Below, piece by piece: positions 42,926-51,618 of a stretch of 64,000 bases of DNA. Origin of the DNA: Pseudofrankia coriaricola. GTDB taxonomy: Bacteria > Actinomycetota > Actinomycetes > Frankiales > Frankiaceae. The notes below the pieces were generated by a model. That model saw nothing but the letters and a program-made list of their open reading frames with translations, was not told the DNA's origin and searched no databases. The DNA lies in the NCBI RefSeq assembly GCF_001854805.1, contig NZ_MBLO01000113.1, positions 1-64,000 of the forward strand. Reading direction: 5' to 3'. Each line of letters begins with the position of its first letter. Within the stretch, counting starts at the first letter, position 1. The position numbers and the translations under genes are program-made.

Positions 42926-44250
42926 TGCCGCCGGCACAGGCCACCACTGTCACCATCGCCACCGCCGTCACCACCACTGTCGCCGACCCCGCCGCAGCTA
43001 CCGCGCACACGGCCAAAGACGCGGACCCGGCTGCCGAAGGCGCCAGGCTGACCGATGCCGCCTCGCCGCCTCGAGCCGCCGCGAACGCCGGCCCGGCCGG
43101 CCGGCCGGCGGGTGGGCACCGGCACGTGCACGAGGTCGACGTCGTGCGGGTGCTGACGTTCGTGGCCGTGATCGGCGTCCACGCGACCGGCGGGACGACC
43201 GACGGCGGCAGCTACCTGGGCAACGCCGCGCTGAACCTGCTGCACTTCACCCGCGAGGCGTTCTTCGTCCTCACCGGCTTCGTCCTGGTGTACAGCTACG
43301 CCGACCGCCCGCCGCGGGGAGACGGGCTCCGCAGGTTCTGGGCCCGGCGGCTGCTGCTGGTCGGCGTTCCGTACGCGGTATGGACAGCGGTCTACGGCGC
43401 CGCGGTGGTGGGCACCCGGACGCGCTCCGACGGTCCATGGGGCGGCCTCGCCCAGTTCGGTGGGCTCCTGCTCAGCGGTGACGCCCACTACCACCTGTAC
43501 TTCCTGCTCGTGTCCCTGCAGATCTACCTGGTGACGCCGCTGTTGCTGGCCCTCGTCCGGCGCGCCGACCGTCACCTGGCCTGGCTGCTGGCCGCCGGCG
43601 CGGCGGTGCAGGCGGCGATCCTCCTGGAGATCCAGTACGGCCGGCCACGCGGCGGCCTGGCCGGCTGGCTGCGGGACTACTGCCACGCCCTGCTGCCGAC
43701 CTACCTGTTCTGGGTCCTGCTCGGTGCCGTCGCCGCCGCCCGCCTGGACGCGGTGCGCGGCTGGTTCGACCGGCACCGGCGCCTGGTGCCCGTCCTCGTG
43801 CTCGGCGGCGCCGCGGCCACGCAGGTCTGGTACTCGGTCCTGGTCCACCGCGGCCGCGGTCCGGCCTTCGCGTCCTCTGTGTTCCAGCCGGTGATGATCA
43901 TCTGGGGTACCGCGACCGTCGTCGGGCTGTTCGCGGTCGGCCGGCTGTGGGTCAGCCGGCGCACCGCCGGCTCTCGCCTGGACCGGCTGCTCCGCCTCGG
44001 CTCGGAGCTGTCCTTCGGCGTCTACCTGATCCATCCGCTGTTCGTCGACAACCTCGTCGACGTGCTGGCCGGCAGGATCCCGGCGCCGCTGTCGACTCTC
44101 CTGATCGTCGTGGCGGCGCTGGCCGCCTCCGCCCTGCTGGTCGCGTTCGCCCGGCGCACCCCGCTGAGCCTGCCGGTTGCCGGCCGCCCGATGCGGCGTC
44201 GAGCCGCCGGCGGGACGAACGCCGCGCCTCGGGCGGCCGACCGCAGCTAG
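42925..44250 (+). CDS. Acyltransferase-3-family integral membrane protein
   Basis: 441 aa with about ten membrane helices after a 70-residue disordered N-terminus. HEVDVVRVLTFVAVIGVHA opens the Acyl_transf_3 domain with its conserved helix-1 His, then FFVLTGFVLVYSYADRP, and later ELSFGVYLIHPLFVD, the family's last-third motif. Such enzymes move acetyl, succinyl or longer acyl groups onto sugars, lipids or antibiotics at the membrane. Translation-coupled to the acyl-CoA ligase, which may make its donor (inference). The C-terminus is basic and cytoplasmic. Confidence 0.88.
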   Translation: MPPAQATTVTIATAVTTTVADPAAATAHTAKDADPAAEGARLTDAASPPRAAANAGPAGRPAGGHRHVHEVDVVRVLTFVAVIGVHATGGTTDGGSYLGNAALNLLHFTREAFFVLTGFVLVYSYADRPPRGDGLRRFWARRLLLVGVPYAVWTAVYGAAVVGTRTRSDGPWGGLAQFGGLLLSGDAHYHLYFLLVSLQIYLVTPLLLALVRRADRHLAWLLAAGAAVQAAILLEIQYGRPRGGLAGWLRDYCHALLPTYLFWVLLGAVAAARLDAVRGWFDRHRRLVPVLVLGGAAATQVWYSVLVHRGRGPAFASSVFQPVMIIWGTATVVGLFAVGRLWVSRRTAGSRLDRLLRLGSELSFGVYLIHPLFVDNLVDVLAGRIPAPLSTLLIVVAALAASALLVAFARRTPLSLPVAGRPMRRRAAGGTNAAPRAADRS

Positions 44251-44370
44251 TCTCCCGCTGGGTGCGAGCCGCGTTCTCGGCCGCGGGCGAGAACGGCCGG
44301 CCCGAGAACAGGCGACCAGATCACGGCAGGCGGGCGGCACGGCGACGACCGTGAGTTGAGGAGTGGTGCT

Positions 44371-45336
44371 GTGACGGTGACGGGCGGGTTCGAGCTGGGG
44401 CTGGCGGGCAAGGCCGCGGTGGTCACGGGCGCGGGCGCCGGCCTCGGGCAGGCGATCGCCCTCGGGCTGGCCAGGGCCGGGGTGCTGGTCGGCCTGGTGG
44501 AGATCGACCCGACCAGGGCGACCGCCACCGCCGAGCTGATCGAGAAGGGTGGCGGGAGGGCGCTGCCCCTGCCGGCGAGCGTGATGGACACCGCCGCACT
44601 CGCCGAGGCGATCACCGCCGCGCACGCCGAGTTCGGCCGGCTCGACATCCTCGTGAACAACGCTGGCGGGGTGAAGGGCGCCCGGTTCCTCGACCAGAGC
44701 GAGCGCAGCTGGCGGCGTCACATCGACATCAACCTCGTCAGCATGCTCGCGGCGACGTCGACCGCCGCGCCGCTGATCGCCCAGACCGTCGCCGCCTCGG
44801 GCGACCCCGCGAGCCCCGTCGGCCCCGGTGGCCATGGCCGCGGCGGCGGCGGCTCGATCGTCAACGTCACCAGCATCGAGGGCATGCGTGCCGCGCCCAT
44901 GTACGCCGTCTACGCCGCCTGCAAGGCCGGAATGATCAATTTCACCCGGACGATGGCCGTGGAACTCGCCGACCAGGGCATCCGGATCAACGCGATCGCC
45001 CCCGACATGACCGGGACCGCCGGTCTGCGCGGCATCATGCGCGGCCCGGTCGACCCGGACGAGCTGCCGCCCGTCCCGCCCGGGCGCCTGCCCGGGATCG
45101 AGCGCTACGTCCCGCTCGGCCGGGAGGGCGTCGCCAGCGAGGTCGCCGACGCCGCCGTCTTCCTCTGCTCCGACCGTGCCAGCTACATCACCGGCACCAC
45201 CCTCAGCGTCGACGGCGGCACCGCCGCCTCCGGCGGCTGGATCCGCTCCGGCACCGGCTGGACCCTTCAGGGCGACCCCACCCCCTCCGGCTTCACCCAC
45301 GGCGGGCCGAGTGACGGCCGCCCGGACGGGGCGTGA
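44371..45336 (+). CDS. SDR-family oxidoreductase
   Basis: Classical SDR of 321 aa from GTG 44371, which has GAGGAG seven bases upstream. Cofactor motif TGAGAGLG (19-26), NNAGG (96-100), catalytic Ser168, Tyr181 and Lys185 (YAACK). A Gly-rich insertion (about 150-162) precedes the serine, and the C-terminal 45 residues extend beyond a typical 250-260-residue SDR. FabG-like fold with intact active site. It follows the acyltransferase by 120 bases and overlaps the next gene by 26 bases, so it is probably in the same transcript. Substrate unknown. Confidence 0.87.
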   Translation: MTVTGGFELGLAGKAAVVTGAGAGLGQAIALGLARAGVLVGLVEIDPTRATATAELIEKGGGRALPLPASVMDTAALAEAITAAHAEFGRLDILVNNAGGVKGARFLDQSERSWRRHIDINLVSMLAATSTAAPLIAQTVAASGDPASPVGPGGHGRGGGGSIVNVTSIEGMRAAPMYAVYAACKAGMINFTRTMAVELADQGIRINAIAPDMTGTAGLRGIMRGPVDPDELPPVPPGRLPGIERYVPLGREGVASEVADAAVFLCSDRASYITGTTLSVDGGTAASGGWIRSGTGWTLQGDPTPSGFTHGGPSDGRPDGA

Positions 45337-45991
45337 GATCTCGCAGCGGGCACGGTTCGGCGCGCTGCGAGCCGTCGAGTCGTGGCGGCTGCGCCGCGGG
45401 CATGCCATTCCCTGGCACGCCGAGGAGGGGCCCCGAGCCTTTCTGACCACCGTCATCCGCATACCGGAAACGGTGGGCGACCGGCTGCGCGAGGCGGCGC
45501 GGCCGGCCGCCGGGGCCGGTGGCCACCACCTTTACCCGGCGGCGAGCCTGCACGTGACACTCATCAATCTCGATCGTCACGCGGACGTCCCGGTGGCGCG
45601 GGTCGAACAGGTGCTGGCGGACTGCGTCTCGGCCGCCCCGCCGGTCGTCTTCGACCTGTGGGGGCTGGCGGTGGCACGCAACACCATCTATGTCCAGGCA
45701 TACGCCCGCCCGGCACGGGCGGTTCCGTGGCTGCGCGCGTCGATCCTGCGCCGGCTGGACCCGGACCGCCGGGAGGGGCCGCCGAGGGGGGCGGCCCTGG
45801 CGTTCAGCAACGTCGTCCGGTTCCGGTCGACCGACATCGCCGCGGCCCGGGAGGTCACCCGCGCGCACCGGGCGGACCACTTCGGCTCGTTCTCCCTGGA
45901 GGCGGTCGAACTGGTCAGGACCGACAAGGTGATGTCGGCGGCGGGAACGGAGACCCTCGCCGTCTTCCCCGCGCGGCGGCGGCCACGCTGA
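45311..45991 (+). CDS. 2H phosphoesterase-like protein (2'-5' RNA ligase superfamily), one motif degenerate
   Basis: 226 aa from GTG 45311, overlapping the SDR gene end by 26 bases. The first HxT motif is present as SLHVTLI (His81, Thr83). The C-terminal strand pattern (LEAVELVRTDKVMS...LAVFP) is characteristic of the superfamily. Where the second H-x-T/S is expected (about 164-171) the sequence reads AFSNVVRF, without His, so the two-His catalytic pair seems incomplete. It may be a binding protein or use an altered mechanism. The family acts on cyclic phosphodiesters of RNA or nucleotides. No RNA-repair neighbour. Confidence 0.7.
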   Translation: MTAARTGREISQRARFGALRAVESWRLRRGHAIPWHAEEGPRAFLTTVIRIPETVGDRLREAARPAAGAGGHHLYPAASLHVTLINLDRHADVPVARVEQVLADCVSAAPPVVFDLWGLAVARNTIYVQAYARPARAVPWLRASILRRLDPDRREGPPRGAALAFSNVVRFRSTDIAAAREVTRAHRADHFGSFSLEAVELVRTDKVMSAAGTETLAVFPARRRPR

Positions 45992-46234
45992 CCGGCCGGG
46001 CGGGGCGATCCCACGCCGCCGAACGTGAAGTGGGACTCGTCAGCCGCGAGCGGGCCGGACGGGCCCGTCGTCCGACGTGGCGCGCGGGTAACGTGTGAAC
46101 AAGAGCATTCCGCTGTTCAGGCCTCGGCCAGGCCGGCTTCGGCGAGCCGGCGGGAGTCCGGGATGGCGGACCCGCGCGAGGCCGGAAACCCTGCGGCGGG
46201 GCGGGGTCAGGTTCGCTGGACCGTAGGGGGTCCG

Positions 46235-46888
46235 ATGGCTCAGGTGGACACGTCCGCCGTCGCCGCGCCGACGACGCTGTCCGCCAAGGGCACCCGCCTC
46301 AACCGGCGCGGGCTCGCCACCCGGGGGCGCATCCTGGACATCGCGGTCGACCTGCTCAGCGGCGGTGGGCCGGACGCGGTCAGCGCGAACCTGATCGCCC
46401 GGGAGGCCGGCGTCACCTGGGGGACGATCCAGCATCAGTTCGGGGAGGCGGACGGCGTCTGGGCCGCGGTCATCGAGCACGTCTCGACCAGCCCGGACTT
46501 CTACCCGAAGACGGAGCATCTCTCGTCCGTGCTTCCGTTGACGAGGCGGCTGGAGGCCGTCGTCGACCTTGTCTGGACCGCACTGGACTCGCCGAGCGTG
46601 CGAGCCGTGCACAACCTGCGCCTGTACCTGCCGCGCGACCTCGCGGTGCTGGAAGAGGAGTTCCCGCGCACCGCGGCCGCGCTCGCCGCCTGGGACGCCC
46701 GCTGGGCGCAGGCCTGGGATCGCATCTTCGACGGCCTGAGCGTCTCCCGGGAACGCCTGGCCAAGGCACGTTCCCTCGTGCCCGCCGCGATCCGTGGCCT
46801 GCACGACATCAGCGACCTGAGTACCTACACGGATATCAGCCTCGCCCGGACCGGCCTCATCGAGGCCATGGCGCTCTATCTCTCGTAG
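46235..46888 (+). CDS. TetR-family transcriptional regulator
   Basis: 217 aa. HTH at about residues 28-75: RGRILDIAVDLLSGGGPDAVSANLIAREAGVTWGTIQHQFG. The ligand domain is all-helical, with an Arg/Leu-rich central helix. The recognition helix is unusual in having WGTIQHQFG where most TetRs have xxxLYxHF. ATG at 46235 follows TAGGGGG. It lies between two SDR genes on the same strand and may control one or both; no clear palindrome was found in the 243-bp spacer upstream. Confidence 0.85.
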   Translation: MAQVDTSAVAAPTTLSAKGTRLNRRGLATRGRILDIAVDLLSGGGPDAVSANLIAREAGVTWGTIQHQFGEADGVWAAVIEHVSTSPDFYPKTEHLSSVLPLTRRLEAVVDLVWTALDSPSVRAVHNLRLYLPRDLAVLEEEFPRTAAALAAWDARWAQAWDRIFDGLSVSRERLAKARSLVPAAIRGLHDISDLSTYTDISLARTGLIEAMALYLS

Positions 46889-46921
46889 CAGTCTCTCGTA
46901 GCACCCGGTATCTCTCGTAGC
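46879..46921. repeat. Three copies of TCTCTCGTAGC at the end of the TetR gene
   Basis: Copies at 46879-46889, 46892-46902 and 46911-46921. The first supplies the last codons and the TAG stop of the TetR gene; the later copies repeat the stop codon downstream. Confidence 0.85.
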
Positions 46922-46984
46922 GGCCCGCGCGCCGGCGGACTAGAACCCGTTGCATGTCGGAGCGCGTCGCGGCACGGTAGCCGG

Positions 46985-47854
46985 ATGGGCGGCGACAGCG
47001 ACGCGGGTGAGCCCGCGGTCTTCGACAGCGGCGCCGGCTCCCGCCCAGGCCTCGCCGCCCCCGTGGTGGGGGCGGTGGACGACGCGCGGGACTTCGCCGG
47101 CCTGCCTGGAGTAGCGGTCGTCGCCGGCGGAAGCGGCGGGATCGGCGCGGCGGTCTGCCGGCTGCTCGCCGAGCGCGGCAGCGACGTCGTCCTCACCTAC
47201 CACCGCAACGCCGACGCGGCGGCGGCGAGCACCGTGGCGGTCGCGGCCGCCGGGCGCCGCGGCGAGGCCCGCCAGCTCAGGCTCGAGGACGAGGCGGAGA
47301 CGGCCGCGTTCGTCGCCGACGTCGCCGCCCGGTTCGGCGCGATGCACACCCTGGTGGTCGCCTCCGGCCCGCACGTCCCGCAGAAGCACCTCTCGACGGT
47401 GAGCCCGGCCATGTTCCGCCGCCAGGTGGAGGGCGAGGTGGTGGCGTTCTTCAACCTCGTCCAGCCCGCGCTGTCGGCGCTGCGGGCCGCCCGGGGCAGC
47501 GTCGTGGCGGTCACCACGGCGGCGACCCGCCGCTACCCGGTCCGCGACGGCCTGTCCGCCGGCCCGAAGGGGGCGGTCGAGTCGGTGGTGCGCGCCCTCG
47601 CCGCCGAGGAGGGCCGCTTCGGGGTGCGGCTGAACTGCGTCGGCCCCGGCATGCTGACCGACGGGATGGCCGGGCGGCTGATCAGCGCCGGCGACTACGC
47701 GGACGGCGCGCTCGACGTCGCCCGCCGCAACATCCCGCTGCGCCGCTTCGGCGCGGCGACCGACGTCGCCGAGGCGGTCTGTTTCCTCGCGTCGCCGCGC
47801 GCCGCCTACATCACCGGTGTCATGCTCGACGTCGACGGCGGCTACCACCTCTGA
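46985..47854 (+). CDS. SDR-fold protein lacking the catalytic tyrosine
   Basis: 289 aa. The Rossmann motif AGGSGGIG (47-54) and the C-terminal AYITGVMLDVDGGYHL are those of FabG-like SDRs. In the active-site helix the sequence is DGLSAGPKGAVES: Lys195 is present, but the residue four before it is Ser191, not Tyr. The NNAG motif is also altered (VVASGP). It may be a non-catalytic or atypical reductase. The first 40 residues are a disordered extension. It follows the TetR gene by 96 bases. Confidence 0.82.
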   Translation: MGGDSDAGEPAVFDSGAGSRPGLAAPVVGAVDDARDFAGLPGVAVVAGGSGGIGAAVCRLLAERGSDVVLTYHRNADAAAASTVAVAAAGRRGEARQLRLEDEAETAAFVADVAARFGAMHTLVVASGPHVPQKHLSTVSPAMFRRQVEGEVVAFFNLVQPALSALRAARGSVVAVTTAATRRYPVRDGLSAGPKGAVESVVRALAAEEGRFGVRLNCVGPGMLTDGMAGRLISAGDYADGALDVARRNIPLRRFGAATDVAEAVCFLASPRAAYITGVMLDVDGGYHL

Positions 47855-48010
47855 CGGCCCGCCACCGCCCACCGCCGGCCGGCCACCCGCACTGGTCCGC
47901 CGCCCGCCGGCGCGGGCGGCGCGCCCCTCCGGGTGGCACCCGGCTAGCCCCACCACGGATCGGGGCACAGCACCAGTGTGCCCAGGGCGCCGCGCTGGTG
48001 AGCTGATCTC

Positions 48011-48949
48011 ATGGAAAAGCTCCAGCAGAGGGCGCAGGCCGGTGCCGAAGCGTCGCCCGCGCCGAGCGCCGCCGAGAGCAGGGCAGTGGCGCTGCGCGAC
48101 GTCCGGAAGGTCTACGGGCGGCGGGCGGCGGCCGTGACCGCCCTGGACGGCGTGACCCTCGACATCGACCGGGGCACGTTCGTCGCGGTGATGGGGCCGT
48201 CCGGCTCGGGCAAGTCGACGCTGCTGCAGTGCGCGGCGGGGCTCGACCGGCCGAGTGCTGGCGAGGTGTTCCTCGACGGCGTGGACCTGCGCCGACTGAG
48301 CGAGAACGAGCTGACAGTGCTGCGCCGGGAGCGGATCGGCTTCGTCTTCCAGTCGTTCAACCTCGTTCCGGCGCTGTCCGCCGAGTTGAACGTGGCGCTG
48401 CCGCTGCGGCTGGCCGGCCGCCGGCCGCGGCGGCGGGAGGTGCGGGACGTGCTCGCCGCCGTCGGGCTCGCCGGGCGCGGCCGGCACCGGCCGGCCGAGC
48501 TCTCCGGCGGCCAGCAGCAGCGGGTCGCCATCGCGCGGGCACTGGTCACCCGACCGGCGGTGCTGTTCGCCGACGAGCCGACCGGGGCGCTGGACACCCG
48601 GACCGGCCGCGAGGTGCTGACGCTGCTTCGCGAGCTGGTCGACGTCGACGGCCAGACGATCGTGATGGTCACCCACGACCCGGTCGCCGCCTCCTACGCC
48701 GATCGGGTCGTGTTCCTCGTCGACGGCCGAGCCGCCGGCGAGCTGCTCGGCCCGGACCCGGCCACCGTCGCCGCCCGGCTCGCGGGCCTCGAGCCCGATG
48801 GCCGCGAGTACGACCACGAGGACCACGAGGACCACGAGGACCACGACGGCCCGTCGGCCTGGCGGCCAGCGGCCCGCGCGTCGGCGAGGCCGGCCACGCG
48901 GGCCTCCGGGCCGCTGCCAGCCCCCGCGGCGCTCGGCGAGGAGAGCTGA
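48011..48949 (+). CDS. ABC exporter ATPase, MacB/LolD type
   Basis: 312 aa. Walker A GPSGSGKST with Lys68, Q-loop FQSFNLVPALSAELNVALPLRL (the MacB/LolD form), signature LSGGQQQR, Walker B VLFADEPTGALD, and H-loop VMVTHDPVAAS. Works with the FtsX-like permease encoded one base downstream, as a mechanotransmission-type exporter or envelope-remodelling complex. The C-terminal tail holds a Asp-His-Glu repeat (DHEDHEDHEDH near residues 267-278) from 9-bp DNA repeats at about 48810-48845; such clusters can bind divalent metal (inference). Confidence 0.92.
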   Translation: MEKLQQRAQAGAEASPAPSAAESRAVALRDVRKVYGRRAAAVTALDGVTLDIDRGTFVAVMGPSGSGKSTLLQCAAGLDRPSAGEVFLDGVDLRRLSENELTVLRRERIGFVFQSFNLVPALSAELNVALPLRLAGRRPRRREVRDVLAAVGLAGRGRHRPAELSGGQQQRVAIARALVTRPAVLFADEPTGALDTRTGREVLTLLRELVDVDGQTIVMVTHDPVAASYADRVVFLVDGRAAGELLGPDPATVAARLAGLEPDGREYDHEDHEDHEDHDGPSAWRPAARASARPATRASGPLPAPAALGEES

Positions 48950-48950
48950 C

Positions 48951-51533
48951 GTGACCGGCCTCGTCTGGCACACCGTCCGTGCCCGCATGGGCAGCCTGCT
49001 GGGGACCTTCCTAGCGCTGGCGCTCGGTGTCGCGCTGCTCGCGGCGATGACGCTGACGCTGGTCAGCACGGTCGGCGGCTCCGCCCGCACCCCGCGCTGG
49101 TACGTCGCGCCGGACGTCGTCGTCGCCGGCGCCGGCACGGTCAGCGTCACGACCGGCTCCGGCGACGACCGGGAGACCTCCTCGACCAGGACGACCTTCA
49201 CCCGCGCGCTGCCCGCCGGGCTCGCCGGCCGGCTCCAGGCCGCCCTGGGCGGCGAGGCGACGGTGGTCGTGGACGTCGCCGGCTACGCGGCGGCCGACGG
49301 CGCGCCGGGTGACACCGTCCATCCGTGGTCCGCCGCGGCCCTGCACCCCTACTCCTGGGTCGCGGGGGGCGCGCCACGGGCGGCCGGTGACCTCGTGCTC
49401 AGCGCGCCGACCGGGCACCGCCCCGGCGACCGCATCACCGTAGTGACGACGCATGGCACACGTGTGTTCACGGTGAGCGGGGTGCTGCGCACCGATGCGC
49501 CAGGCGCGTTCTACGCCACCGACGCCGTCGCCACCGAGCTCGCGGACGGCCGGGTCTCGGCGGTGGCTCTGACGGGCCGCCCGGCCACGGCCGCCGCCGG
49601 CGGCCCGGCCGCCGCCGCGGCTCGCCCGCGCGACGCGGCGGCGCTGGCGACGGCCACGCGGGCCGCCGTCCGCGAGGCGAGCGCCGACGACGGCTCGGTC
49701 AGGGTGCTCACCGGCAACGGCCGCCGGGCCGCCGAACCCGACCCGGACGCCGAGCGCCGCACGGTCGCGATCGCCCTGCTCGGCACCACCACCGGCCTCG
49801 GCGGCTTCGTGTCGGTCTTCGTCGTGGCCGCGACGTTCGCGTACTCCGTCGCCGCCCGGCGGCGCGAGTTCGGCCTGCTGCGCGCCGCCGGAGCCACCCC
49901 GCGCCAGGTTTTCCGGCTCGTGCTCGGCGAGGCACTCACGGTCGGCCTGCTGGCCTCGCTCTCCGGCGTGGCGCTGGGCGCGCTGCTCGCCCCGGAGTTC
50001 GCGCACGTGCTCGTTCGTACCGGGTTCGCGCCGAGTGACTTCACCGCGCACTTCATCTTCTGGGCGGTGACCCCCGCGTTCGGGACGGGCCTGCTGGTCG
50101 CGTTGGTGGGTGCCTGGGCGGCGGCGTGGCGCGCCGGCCGGATCCGGCCGGTCGAGGCGCTACGGGAGGCGGCCGTGGACCGGCGGGCGATGACCGTGGG
50201 ACGCACGGTCATCGGCCTGCTCGCGTTCGGCGGCTCTGTGCCACTCATCGCCGTGCTGATGGCGAACCCGTCGGCGGACGGCGTGGCGCTGATCATCATC
50301 GCGGCGATGCTGCTGATCGTGGGGTTCGCGCTGTTCGCGCCCGTGCTCATCCCGCCGCTGGCGTGGCTGCTCACCGCGCCGCTCGCCGCCTCGCCCGGGG
50401 CCGTCGGGCTGCTCGCCCGCCATGGCGCGCGCGCCGCCGTGCGGCGCACCGCGGCGACGGCGGCGCCGATCCTCGTGACGATCGGCATCGCCGGCGCGAC
50501 GCTCACCGGCTTCGGGACGCTGCAGGCGGCGAGCGACAGCGCCGCCCGCGACCAGATCACCGCCGACGCGCTGGTCGTGCCGGCCGTCGGCGCCGGCCTG
50601 CCCGACGCGACCGTCGACGCGCTGCGCGCCATCCCCGGCGTGCGGGCCGCCGTTCCGGTCGCCGACGCGTCCGTCTACGTCCGCGACGGCGAGGACCCAG
50701 AGGCATGGGTCGCCCGGTATGCCCCCGGCGGGGATCTCGACGCCGTGCTCGACATCCCGGTGACGGCCGGCCGGCTCGCCGACCTGACCGGCACCGACAC
50801 GGTCGCGGTGCCGGCCGGCAGCCGCTGGAAGGTCGGCGAACGGGCCGAGCTGTGGCTCGCCGACTCGACGCCGGTGCGGCCGCGGGTGGTCGCCGTGCTC
50901 GGCCGGCGGCTCGACCTCGACGAGACCTTCCTGCTGCCGGCGGCGCTACGCACCGGGCACGAGCCGACGCTCGCGACCGTCGTCTACCTGCGGCTCTCGC
51001 CAGAGGCGACGCGGTCGGCGGCCGCCGGGGCCGCCGTCGCCGCCGAGGTGGCGGCGACGACGGCCGCCACCGGAAGGATGGTCGGCACCGGCGAGTACCT
51101 GTCCGCGGCGAGCGCCGAGCAGGCAAGGGCCAACCGCCAGGCGTCGGTGGTGGTGCTCGGCATGGCGCTCGTCTACACGGCGATCGCGATCGCGAACACG
51201 CTGGTCATGGCGACCCGGGACCGGGCGCGTGAGTTCGCCACCGTCCGTCTCGCCGGTGCCACGCGTCGGCAGGTGCTGGCCGTCGTCGGCGCCGAGGCCG
51301 TCCTGGTGACCGGCATCGGCGCCGCGCTCGCGGCCGCGGTCACGGCGATCACGGCCTGGGGCGCCCAGTACGGCCTGGCGGACCTCGCGCCGTCCGTACC
51401 GATCACCGTTCCCTGGGGCCCGCTCGGCGCGATCGCCGCGGCCTGTCTCACCATCGCCCTGCTCGCCAGCGTCATCCCCGCCGCGCTGCTGCTGCGTCGC
51501 GACCCTGCCGACCTGGCCGCCGTCCGGGAGTGA
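48951..51533 (+). CDS. FtsX/MacB-like ABC transporter permease
   Basis: 860 aa from GTG 48951, with GAGGAG nine bases upstream. TM1 is at about residues 16-38, then a large extracytoplasmic domain (about 40-270). Three helices form the first FtsX module (about 280-420), further helices lie near 435-500, a second extracytoplasmic domain spans about 510-720, and the last FtsX module (about 735-850) ends LLRRDPADLAAVRE. The double FtsX layout fits actinobacterial exporters of lipids, peptides or antibiotics. Pairs with the preceding ATPase gene. No membrane-fusion partner nearby, as expected in Gram-positives. Confidence 0.9.
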   Translation: MTGLVWHTVRARMGSLLGTFLALALGVALLAAMTLTLVSTVGGSARTPRWYVAPDVVVAGAGTVSVTTGSGDDRETSSTRTTFTRALPAGLAGRLQAALGGEATVVVDVAGYAAADGAPGDTVHPWSAAALHPYSWVAGGAPRAAGDLVLSAPTGHRPGDRITVVTTHGTRVFTVSGVLRTDAPGAFYATDAVATELADGRVSAVALTGRPATAAAGGPAAAAARPRDAAALATATRAAVREASADDGSVRVLTGNGRRAAEPDPDAERRTVAIALLGTTTGLGGFVSVFVVAATFAYSVAARRREFGLLRAAGATPRQVFRLVLGEALTVGLLASLSGVALGALLAPEFAHVLVRTGFAPSDFTAHFIFWAVTPAFGTGLLVALVGAWAAAWRAGRIRPVEALREAAVDRRAMTVGRTVIGLLAFGGSVPLIAVLMANPSADGVALIIIAAMLLIVGFALFAPVLIPPLAWLLTAPLAASPGAVGLLARHGARAAVRRTAATAAPILVTIGIAGATLTGFGTLQAASDSAARDQITADALVVPAVGAGLPDATVDALRAIPGVRAAVPVADASVYVRDGEDPEAWVARYAPGGDLDAVLDIPVTAGRLADLTGTDTVAVPAGSRWKVGERAELWLADSTPVRPRVVAVLGRRLDLDETFLLPAALRTGHEPTLATVVYLRLSPEATRSAAAGAAVAAEVAATTAATGRMVGTGEYLSAASAEQARANRQASVVVLGMALVYTAIAIANTLVMATRDRAREFATVRLAGATRRQVLAVVGAEAVLVTGIGAALAAAVTAITAWGAQYGLADLAPSVPITVPWGPLGAIAAACLTIALLASVIPAALLLRRDPADLAAVRE

Positions 51534-51618
51534 CCGGGCCCGTCCTCACGAACTGGCCGCTCCGGGCGGGTGCGACACTCGTCGCCTGGTTCGGCACGGA
51601 GGCGGGAGGGACAGCGGC

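Noticed and set aside
42634-45462. 942-codon minus-strand frame opposite ligase, acyltransferase and SDR genes
   Set aside because: Despite its length it has only charged low-complexity sequence; the three plus-strand genes all have intact family motifs.
46940-49201. 753-codon minus-strand frame opposite SDR and ABC genes
   Set aside because: Shadow frame, Arg/Gly/Val/Asp-rich, no motif, contradicts well-supported plus-strand genes.
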